NCBI RefSeq assembly: GCF_004137685.1
Contig: NZ_QYBB01000022.1
Location: 23,916 to 87,915 of the forward strand
DNA length: 64,000 nt
Direction of reading: 5' to 3'
DNA from: Lichenibacterium minor
GTDB lineage: Bacteria > Pseudomonadota > Alphaproteobacteria > Rhizobiales > Beijerinckiaceae
The notes under the pieces: model-generated
The model's database searches: none
The model's input: only the letters and a program-made list of their open reading frames with translations
Told to the model about the DNA's origin: nothing
Made by a program: the position numbers and the translations under genes
In this document: positions 1-6,882 of the stretch, in pieces
Layout: every line of letters starts with the position of its first letter
How positions within the stretch are numbered: the first letter of the stretch is position 1

Positions 1-1
1 G

Positions 2-424
2 GGCGGCCGGGACGCCGCCTTGCCCGTGCCGCTGCCCCTGCGCCCGCGCGACCTCGCGCGCCTCGACCTGCTCCTGCCCTCGGCACGCAACGGGCTCCGC
101 TCGGCGCTGGACCTGCGGCTCAGGGCGGAAGGCGTGACGCTTTCGCCGAAGCTCGAACTCGATCTCGTGCCGGCGATCGTCGAGGTCGTGAGGCGCTCCG
201 CCCTGTTCACGATCCTGCCGGCCATCGCGGTGTCTCGGCAGCTCGCGGAAGGCTCCCTCAGGGCCTACCGCATCGGCGAGCCCCGCCTCGTCCGCCAACT
301 CGCTATCGTGCATCGCCGCGACAGGCCGCTCAGCACCGCCGCGACCGCGTTCGTCGCCACTCTGACCGAGGAGTTCGCCGCCGCCACGCTGGGCCTCGGC
401 GACCGGATCACGGCAGGCCCGTGA
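2..424 (+). CDS. LysR-family regulator, C-terminal fragment (cut by window edge)
   Basis: The frame is open from the first bases of the window, so the true start lies outside. The visible 140 residues resemble the end of a LysR effector-binding domain: alternating hydrophobic strands, a run like LRAYRIGEPRLVRQLAI, then a C-terminal helix. The HTH half is not visible. It is followed on the same strand by the UbiX-like gene, with about 160 bp between, and faces the minus-strand catabolic operon, so it may regulate either. The family call rests on the C-terminal half only. Confidence 0.7.
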   Translation, partial: GGRDAALPVPLPLRPRDLARLDLLLPSARNGLRSALDLRLRAEGVTLSPKLELDLVPAIVEVVRRSALFTILPAIAVSRQLAEGSLRAYRIGEPRLVRQLAIVHRRDRPLSTAATAFVATLTEEFAAATLGLGDRITAGP

Positions 425-582
425 CGGGCGACGCGCGTGACGCATCGCTGATGGCGGCCATCAACCATCCTTATTCGACACGCCCCGGCCCCCTCCGTAA
501 CCCTCCGCGACGCGCATCCGTCCGGATCGTGCCGCCGCACCGGGCGGCGACCGGACCGACGGCGGGACGCGGGAGCCGGCCC

Positions 583-1182
583 ATGGGTGGAAGTCTCACG
601 AGCGCCGAGCTGCCGCTCGTCGTCGGCATCTCGGGTGCCTCAGGGGTGATCTACGGCGTGCGCATGCTGGAGATCCTGCGGGACCTCGGCATCCCGAGCC
701 ACCTCGTCATGTCGCGGTCCGCCGAGGTGACGCTGGCCCACGAGACCGATCTCAAGGTGGCGGCCGTGCGGGCGCTGGCGACGCGCTGCTACGCGCAGGC
801 CGACATCGGCGCTGCGATCTCGTCGGGCTCGTTCCGCACCCGCGGCATGGTGGTGGCCCCGTGCTCGATCCGCTCCATGGCGGAGATCGCCAGCGGCGTC
901 ACCTCGGGCCTGCTCACGCGGGCCGCCGACGTGGTGCTGAAGGAGCGGCGGCGGCTGGTGCTGATGGTGCGCGAAACGCCGCTGCACGCCGGGCACCTGC
1001 GCAGCATGGCGGCGCTGTCCGACCTCGGCGCCGTCATTGCGCCGCCGGTGCCGGCCTTCTACGCGCGGCCGGGCAGCATCGCCGAGATGGTTGACCACAC
1101 GGTGGGGCGGGTGCTCGACCTGTTCGGGATCGAGTCGGGCGGGGTCAGGCGGTGGAAGGAACAGGAGCAGCCCTCGACGTAG
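583..1182 (+). CDS. UbiX/Pad1-like flavin prenyltransferase
   Basis: 199 residues, the usual UbiX size. The N-terminal Rossmann motif GISGASG (about residues 15-21) is the FMN-binding signature, and a VAPCS segment near residue 95 and MVRETPLH follow as in the family. Family members prenylate FMN to make the cofactor of UbiD-type decarboxylases. The frame stays open upstream to 421, but the ATG at 583 has a GGGAG ribosome site and begins right before the conserved fold. No ubiD-like partner is in the window. Because it lies next to an acyl-CoA catabolic operon, it may serve an aromatic-acid decarboxylase (inference) rather than ubiquinone synthesis. Confidence 0.85.
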   Translation: MGGSLTSAELPLVVGISGASGVIYGVRMLEILRDLGIPSHLVMSRSAEVTLAHETDLKVAAVRALATRCYAQADIGAAISSGSFRTRGMVVAPCSIRSMAEIASGVTSGLLTRAADVVLKERRRLVLMVRETPLHAGHLRSMAALSDLGAVIAPPVPAFYARPGSIAEMVDHTVGRVLDLFGIESGGVRRWKEQEQPST

Positions 1183-1218
1183 GCGAGGTCATCCGCACCA
1201 CCCATCCGTTTCGCAGAT

Positions 1219-1704
1219 CTAAACTTCGACCAGCACCTGCACGGCCGCTTCCGGCAACGCGCGTCCCAGATGGGCGGCGTAGAGCGCGAGGTTGCGGACT
1301 GCCGCACCAGCTTCGACGCTGCACATCTCCGGTGCCATGGCGGACAGCGCCGCCAACGCGAGCCGTTCGGCTTCGAGTTCCACCGCCTTGACGCACCCGC
1401 GACAGGCCTCCGTTTCGACGCCGGGCAGCAGCGCCTCCTTCATGGCCCGCCGCGCGGCGCGCAGCGGCTCGATCACCGCGGCGCGCCAACGCGCCAGCCG
1501 CGCGTCGGCGGCCGCGATCGCGCCCGCGTCGAGCGGGCGGCCGTCTTCGGCGCACCAGAGGAGCCAGAGCACCAGCATGACGTCGCAGCCGGCCTCGTCC
1601 TGCAAGGCGAGGCAGGCCGGGGCCGCGCCGGGCCGGGCGTAGAAGCCCAGCGCGAAGCGCCACAGCGGATCGTCACCCACGCCGCGATCCCCCACGTCGC
1701 TCAC
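1219..1704 (-). CDS. TIGR02444 (DUF2390) family protein
   Basis: 161 residues; begins DPLWRFALGFYARPG, followed by ACLALQDEAGCDVMLVLW, the conserved opening of the TIGR02444/DUF2390 family, whose function is unknown. The chosen GTG start overlaps the stop of the MFS gene upstream (ATGTGA), so it is probably translationally coupled as last gene of the catabolic operon. It is mostly helical, with no signal peptide or membrane segment. A link to the transport or catabolic role of the operon is possible only by position. Confidence 0.8.
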   Translation of the reverse strand: MSDVGDRGVGDDPLWRFALGFYARPGAAPACLALQDEAGCDVMLVLWLLWCAEDGRPLDAGAIAAADARLARWRAAVIEPLRAARRAMKEALLPGVETEACRGCVKAVELEAERLALAALSAMAPEMCSVEAGAAVRNLALYAAHLGRALPEAAVQVLVEV

Positions 1705-3041
1705 ATCCGGTCGAGGTTGCCGCGGGTTTCGGGCGTCGCCAGGGCGCCGACGAGGTACACGATCGTCACGCCCACTGTGAAGGCGGCCAGCACGGCCGGG
1801 ATATGGCTCGACTCCCCCGCGGCCAGCGACACGAAGGTGGGCAGGATGCCGCCAAGCGCGAAGCCGACGTTCCACGACAGGCCTGTGCCGGTGGCGCGCA
1901 ACGCGGTGGGGAAGCTCTCGTTCAGGGTGATCAGCAGCGGCCCGTAGCTGGCGTTGGCGATGAACGACAGCGACAGGACGCAGACGGTCAGGAGCGTGAC
2001 GTCCGTGATTGACCCCATGGCGAGGAACAGGGCCGGGAAGGCGATCAGCCGGACCACCCCCATGGCGAGGAACACAGGCCGCCGGCCGACGCGCTGGCTG
2101 AGCTCGCCGGCCGCGCAGGCGCCGAGGCCGGCGGCCACGTTGGCGCCCACCAGCATCAGCGAAGCGGTGGCGTTGGGCACGCCGTTGACGAGCTTGAGGA
2201 AGCTCGGGAGGTAGCCGGAGGTGAGGTAGTAGGCGCCGCCGCCGCCGAAGGACAGCAGGATGGCCACGACGAAGTTGCGACGGTGGACGGGCGACAGCAG
2301 CACCCGGACGGGCGAGGCGACGGCTCCGGCGGAGCCCTGCAGCGCCTCCTGCCGCTGCAGGCGGGCGAAGATGGGCGACTCTTCGAGGTTGCGGAACAGC
2401 ACGACCCCCACCAGCGACGTGAGGAGGCCCGAGAAGAACATCAGCCGCCAACCCCAGGCGGCGAAGGCCGGCCCGGGCGCGATCAGCGACACGACGAAGA
2501 AGACCAGCGAGGCCAGCAAGCCGCCCAAGGCGGATCCGCCCCCGCCGACCGCGCCCGACATCAGGCCGCGCCAGCGTTCCGGCAGGGTTTCCGTGCCGAT
2601 CGTGTGGGAGGCCGCCACGACGCCGCCCACGAAGATGCCCTGCACGAGGCGGAAGACGAGGAAGATCGCTGTGGCGATCCAGCCGACCTGCGCGACCGAG
2701 GGCAGCAGGCCGAAGGTCGCCGTCGACACGCCGACGCCGATCACCGCCACCATGAGGGCGCGGCGGCGGCCGAACCGGTCGGCGTAGGAGCCGAAGAGCG
2801 CGGAACCGTAGGGGCGGATCAGCAAGGTCACGCCGAAGGACGCGTAGGCGCCCGCGAGCGACAGCATCGGCTCGTCGGCCGGAAAGAACAGGCCGCCCAC
2901 GACCGGCGCCACGTAGAGCAGGATGAAGAGGTCGAAAAGGTCGAGCCCCCATCCGAAGAGCGAGGCCGCGCAGGCGACGGCGACCTGTCGGCTCGTCGGT
3001 TTGACGAGCAGATCGTCGTCCAGGGCGATGGTGGCGGTCAT
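1701..3041 (-). CDS. MFS transporter (organic-acid importer type)
   Basis: 446 residues, about 12 predicted membrane helices. The helix 2-3 loop motif reads DRFGRRRAL, and the helix 1 region has GWGLDLFDLFILLY, the acidic pattern seen in the metabolite:H+ symporter and aromatic-acid:H+ symporter branches of the MFS. The ATG at 3041 is preceded by GAGGAGG at good spacing; the longer open frame upstream is Arg/Pro-rich and non-coding in character. Lies between the enoyl-CoA hydratase and the TIGR02444 gene. Likely imports the substrate of the pathway; the substrate cannot be read from the sequence. Confidence 0.88.
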   Translation of the reverse strand: MTATIALDDDLLVKPTSRQVAVACAASLFGWGLDLFDLFILLYVAPVVGGLFFPADEPMLSLAGAYASFGVTLLIRPYGSALFGSYADRFGRRRALMVAVIGVGVSTATFGLLPSVAQVGWIATAIFLVFRLVQGIFVGGVVAASHTIGTETLPERWRGLMSGAVGGGGSALGGLLASLVFFVVSLIAPGPAFAAWGWRLMFFSGLLTSLVGVVLFRNLEESPIFARLQRQEALQGSAGAVASPVRVLLSPVHRRNFVVAILLSFGGGGAYYLTSGYLPSFLKLVNGVPNATASLMLVGANVAAGLGACAAGELSQRVGRRPVFLAMGVVRLIAFPALFLAMGSITDVTLLTVCVLSLSFIANASYGPLLITLNESFPTALRATGTGLSWNVGFALGGILPTFVSLAAGESSHIPAVLAAFTVGVTIVYLVGALATPETRGNLDRM

Positions 3042-3193
3042 GGCGTTCCTCCTCGTGGCGCGGCGCCGTCCCGCGGACATGCGCCGTCGCTGCCCGGGCG
3101 CGGGGCGGCCGGGGTTCGCGGCCTTGGGCCGTCGTTGTGCTGCGGTGGACCGCCGGCGGCGCGGCCGGCGGGGTGGGTCGCGCTGGGACCAGT

Positions 3194-3982
3194 TCAGGTC
3201 CCGCGGAAGGCGGGGTGCCGCTTCTCGTGGAAGGCCGTGACGCCCTCGCGGAAGTCGTCCGACTGCCGCAGGCGGCTGTAGCAATGGCCTTCGAGCTCGA
3301 TGGCCGTCGCCACGGTGGCATTCTCGCTGTCGTTCAGCAGCTTCTTGGCGGTGCGCTGGGCCAGCGGCGAGAAGGCCCGGAGCTCGTCCACCAGCGCGTC
3401 CACGGTCTTCTCGAGGTCGGCGTCCGGCACGCAGTCGGTGGCGATACCCCAGTCGAGCGCCTGGCGGCCGGGGATGCGCCGCGACCGCATGACGATGTCC
3501 TTCGTGCGGGCGATGCCGACGATGGCCTGGAGCCGGGCCGAGCCGCCCGATCCCGGGATCTGGCCGAGCTTCTGCTCGGGCAGGGCGTAGCGGCAGGTTT
3601 CCGAAACGATGCGGAAGTCGCAGGCGAGCGAGATCTCGAAGCCCACGCCGAAGGTGTAGCCGCGGTTGGCCGCGATGACGGGCTTGGAACAGCGCGCCGG
3701 CGCGGCGATGTTCCAGGCGAGGTGCGACACGTGCTCGGGCGAAGCGTCGAGAAACCCTTTGATGTAGCCGCCGGAGGAGAAGTGCTCGCCCTCGGCGCGC
3801 AACACGATGATCCGCACGCGCGCGTCCTCGTCGAGCGCCTCGAAGACCCGGCGCAGTTCGTCGCGTTGCGGCATCGAGATGATGTTCATCGGCGGGCGGT
3901 CGAGCACGATGTCGGCGCGCTCGCGGGCGGGGTCGATCGCGACGCGGAAGCCGTCGAGGTCGATCAAGCGGGAGTCAGTCAT
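3194..3982 (-). CDS. Enoyl-CoA hydratase/isomerase (crotonase family)
   Basis: 262 residues. The oxyanion-hole segment FSSGGYIKG and both usual catalytic glutamates are present (FEISLACD and PEQKLGQIPGSGG), so it should be an active hydratase rather than a decayed paralog. Crotonases add water to, or isomerise, CoA-thioester double bonds. The ATG overlaps the stop of the acyl-CoA ligase gene by four bases (ATGA), which indicates a coupled pair: the ligase makes the CoA ester and this enzyme processes it. A ring-acyl-CoA hydratase role is possible but not shown. Confidence 0.88.
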   Translation of the reverse strand: MTDSRLIDLDGFRVAIDPARERADIVLDRPPMNIISMPQRDELRRVFEALDEDARVRIIVLRAEGEHFSSGGYIKGFLDASPEHVSHLAWNIAAPARCSKPVIAANRGYTFGVGFEISLACDFRIVSETCRYALPEQKLGQIPGSGGSARLQAIVGIARTKDIVMRSRRIPGRQALDWGIATDCVPDADLEKTVDALVDELRAFSPLAQRTAKKLLNDSENATVATAIELEGHCYSRLRQSDDFREGVTAFHEKRHPAFRGT

Positions 3983-5547
3983 GTCAGGGCCTCGACGGAG
4001 GTGTGAGAAGGGAAGGCTGACGCGGCTTCGAGCTCGTAGTCGCCCGACACGAGCCGGCGGCGCAGCAGCTTGCCGACCGGCGATTTCGGGATCTCGGCCA
4101 CGAAGACGGTGCTGCGGGGCAGCTTGTGGCTCGGCAGGCCGGCGGCCCGGCAGTAGGCGACGAGCTCGGCGGGCTGGACCGGCCCGCGGCGCTTGATGAA
4201 GGCCGCGACGACCTTGCCCCAGCGCTCGTCGGGCAGCCCCACCACGGCCACTTCGGACACGGCCGGGTGCAGCGACAGGCAGCTCTCGATCTCGACGGGG
4301 GACACGTTCTCGCCCCCCGTGATGATCATGTCGTCGACCCGGCCGGTGACGAAGAGGTCGCCGTCGGCGTCCGCGTAGCCGGTGTCGCCGGTGAAGTACC
4401 ATCCACCGCGGAGGGCCTTGGCGTCCGCCTCGGGCCGGCGCCAATAGCCCTCGAAGGCCTCGTCGCCGCCCGCGATGACGGCGATCTCGCCCTCCTCGCC
4501 GGGGTGCGCCGTCGCGGCGGGATCCCGCGCGCCGAAGGGCACCACGCGCACCATGGTGTTGAGCCCGGCGCGGCCAGCCGAGCCGGGCTTCCGGGGCGCG
4601 TCCTGGTCGATTGTGAAGGTGTACACCTCGGACGAGCCGTAATGGTTGACGAACAGGTCCGGCCGGAACGCTTCCGTGAGCCGGGCCAGCAAGCCGTCGG
4701 TCATCGAGGCGCCGGCGAAGCCGAGCTTGCGCACGCTGGACACGTCCGTCGCGTCGAAAGCGGCGTGATGCACGAGGTCGTGGTAGAGGGTCGGGACGAG
4801 GTAAAGGTTGGTCACCCGCTCGGCCGCGACGAGGCGCAGGGCTTCGGCGACGCTGAAGCGCGGCAGGCACACGAAGGTGCCCCCAATCAGCGACATGGCG
4901 AGCAGCGAGCGCACCCCCATCGTGTGGTAGAGCGGCATGACGCCGAGCGTGCGCTCGCCTCGCCGGTAGAGGTTCTGCGCCACATGGGCCAGGGCGGCGG
5001 CGCGCTCGGCCCTGTGTCGCCGCGGCACGCCCTTGGGGCGCGCGGTCGTGCCCGAGGTGTAGAGCATCAGCGACAGGGCTTCGGCCGAGGCGGCGGCGCG
5101 CGCCGGGGCCGCGTCGCGGGCGACGACGTCGGCGAAGGCGGTCTCGCCCGGCCCAGCCGCAGCGCCCACGGCGAGCCGGGGCAGGACCGCCGCCGCGGGG
5201 CTCGCCGCGACGGTGGCGGCCGCGACCGGCTCGTAGACGAGCGCGCGGGCGTCGGAGTCCGCGAGGGCATGGTCGAGTTCGTCGGCCGTGGCGCGCCAGT
5301 TCAAGGGCACGATGACCACGCCGGCGAACTGGCAGGCCCAGTGCAGGGTCGCGGCTTCCCAGCGGTTCTGCAGGATGGTGACGAGGCGGTCGCCCGGCCG
5401 CAGGCCGAGCGCGTCGAGCCCCTCCACCACGGACGAGATCGCCCGGTACCAGCCGGCGTAGGTCAGCCGGACCCCGCCGTCGACGACAGCGAGCGCCTCG
5501 GGGTCGCGCGACACGCTCGCCAGGAAGCTCGTGCCGAGGTCAAGCAT
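3979..5547 (-). CDS. AMP-forming acyl-CoA synthetase/ligase
   Basis: 522 residues with the full ANL adenylate-forming layout: P-loop YTSGTTARPKG (163-173), YGSSE acyl-adenylate motif, hinge FTGDTGYADADGDLFVTGR, and the C-terminal PKSPVGK with the catalytic lysine near residue 497. Converts a carboxylic acid, ATP and CoA into acyl-CoA and AMP. It overlaps the 2Fe-2S subunit gene upstream by 8 bp and the hydratase downstream by 4 bp, so it sits in the middle of one transcript. Substrate class (aromatic, alicyclic or fatty acid) cannot be decided by eye. Confidence 0.9.
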   Translation of the reverse strand: MLDLGTSFLASVSRDPEALAVVDGGVRLTYAGWYRAISSVVEGLDALGLRPGDRLVTILQNRWEAATLHWACQFAGVVIVPLNWRATADELDHALADSDARALVYEPVAAATVAASPAAAVLPRLAVGAAAGPGETAFADVVARDAAPARAAASAEALSLMLYTSGTTARPKGVPRRHRAERAAALAHVAQNLYRRGERTLGVMPLYHTMGVRSLLAMSLIGGTFVCLPRFSVAEALRLVAAERVTNLYLVPTLYHDLVHHAAFDATDVSSVRKLGFAGASMTDGLLARLTEAFRPDLFVNHYGSSEVYTFTIDQDAPRKPGSAGRAGLNTMVRVVPFGARDPAATAHPGEEGEIAVIAGGDEAFEGYWRRPEADAKALRGGWYFTGDTGYADADGDLFVTGRVDDMIITGGENVSPVEIESCLSLHPAVSEVAVVGLPDERWGKVVAAFIKRRGPVQPAELVAYCRAAGLPSHKLPRSTVFVAEIPKSPVGKLLRRRLVSGDYELEAASAFPSHTSVEALT

Positions 5548-6067
5548 GGGCCGCGTCCTCCGGATGTTCGCTCGTGCCGCGCAGTTCGGCGGCGGCGTCG
5601 AGGGCGGCGGCCACGATGGGCGCGTAGCCGGTGCAGCGACAGAGATGGCCGCCGATCACGAGGGTGAGGTCTTCCCGCGACGGGTTCGGGTGCCGGCGCA
5701 GGTAGGTGTCGAGCGACATCAGGATGCCGGCCGTGCAGAAGCCGCATTGGAGGGCATGGTGCCGCTTGAAGGCAGCTTGCAAGACGCCGAGCCGGCCCGG
5801 CGCGGGCGCCAGGCTCTCGACAGTGCGGAGGTCACAGCCCTCGGCCGCCACCGCCAGGGTGAGGCAGGCGCGCGCCATGGCGCCGTCGATCGCGACCGTG
5901 CAGGCGCCGCAGACGCCGTGTTCGCAGCCGACGTGAGTGCCGGTCATCCCGAGCCCGTGGCGCAGCGCGTCGGTGAGCAGCGTGCGTGGCTCGACCTCGA
6001 CGGTTCTCGGCACGCCGTTCAGCGTGAAGGCGACGCTGTGGCGGATCGCGGCGCTCAGTTTCGGCAT
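5540..6067 (-). CDS. Molybdenum hydroxylase 2Fe-2S subunit (CoxS-like)
   Basis: 175 residues. The plant-type cluster ligands are C48, C53, C56 and C68 (CEHGVCGAC) and the second cluster, in the C-terminal helical bundle, uses C108, C111, C143 and C145 (CGFC and CRC). This is the electron-transfer subunit of xanthine-oxidase-family enzymes. The ATG at 6067 lies inside the end of the FAD-subunit gene, a 13-bp overlap. It follows the family length closely, so the longer upstream reading frame is not needed. Confidence 0.93.
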   Translation of the reverse strand: MPKLSAAIRHSVAFTLNGVPRTVEVEPRTLLTDALRHGLGMTGTHVGCEHGVCGACTVAIDGAMARACLTLAVAAEGCDLRTVESLAPAPGRLGVLQAAFKRHHALQCGFCTAGILMSLDTYLRRHPNPSREDLTLVIGGHLCRCTGYAPIVAAALDAAAELRGTSEHPEDAAHA

Positions 6068-6882
6068 CGCATGGCCTCCTCGATCACCTGCCGGCCGAGA
6101 TGGCGGACTAGGTCGCGCCGGTAGCGCGCCGTGGCGTGGACGTCCTCCCCCGCGCCGAGGTCCCATGCCAGGGCGTTCAGAGCGTCGTCGAGGGCGGAGC
6201 CGTCGAGCAACGGCAGGTCGCGGGCGGTGGGCCGGTCGGCGACCCCGCCAACCGCGAGCCTGATCCCCCGGCCGTCCACGACCGCCGCGCAGGCCACGAT
6301 GGCGTAGTCGCCGTGGCGCCGCGCCACCTCGGCGAAGCCGTAGCCGGTGCCGGGCCTGCGCAGCGGCAGCGCGATCGCCTCCACCATCTCGTCTTCGGCC
6401 TTGGCCGTGACCATCATGCCGGTGAAGAAGTCGGCTGCCTTGACGGCGCGGGCGCGCTTCTTCGACCGCAACCGCACCTCGCCTTCCAGCGCCAGCAGGC
6501 AGAGCGGCGTTTCCGCGCTCGGGTCGGCATGGGCGACCGAACCGCAGGGCGTGCCCCGTGCGCGCGTCTGGGCATGGCCGACCCAGGGCAGGGCCAGCGC
6601 GAGGAGCGGCGCCTCGTCGACCAGCGTGGCGCGGTCGAGCAGGGCCGCCTGACGCACGCCGGCCGGCACCACGAGCGCGCCCTTCTCGATCCGCGGCTCC
6701 GCCAAGGCGCCGAGCCGCATGATGTCGACCAGCACGGCCGGCCGCGTCAGCCGCATGTTGAGCATCGGCATCAGCGACTGGCCGCCCGCCAGGATGCGGG
6801 CGTCGCCCCCCGAAGCCTGCAGCGCCGCGAGCGCCTCGTCGAGGTGGGCGGCGCGGATATAATCGAAGGCGGCGGGCTTCAC
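6055..6882 (-). CDS. Molybdenum hydroxylase FAD subunit (CoxM-like)
   Basis: 275 residues. AGGQSLMPML (32-41) is the FAD pyrophosphate-binding loop of the CoxM/PCMH family, and a second loop RGTPCGSVAHADPSAE follows. The four-cysteine loop of 4-hydroxybenzoyl-CoA reductase (extra 4Fe-4S cluster) is absent, which argues for an ordinary aerobic hydroxylase chain. The GTG start overlaps the stop of the large-subunit gene (GTGA). Transfers electrons from the Fe-S subunit to the terminal acceptor. Confidence 0.92.
   Translation of the reverse strand: MKPAAFDYIRAAHLDEALAALQASGGDARILAGGQSLMPMLNMRLTRPAVLVDIMRLGALAEPRIEKGALVVPAGVRQAALLDRATLVDEAPLLALALPWVGHAQTRARGTPCGSVAHADPSAETPLCLLALEGEVRLRSKKRARAVKAADFFTGMMVTAKAEDEMVEAIALPLRRPGTGYGFAEVARRHGDYAIVACAAVVDGRGIRLAVGGVADRPTARDLPLLDGSALDDALNALAWDLGAGEDVHATARYRRDLVRHLGRQVIEEAMRCRN

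Noticed and set aside
6055..6882. 4-hydroxybenzoyl-CoA reductase FAD subunit
   Set aside because: The extra four-cysteine 4Fe-4S loop is missing.
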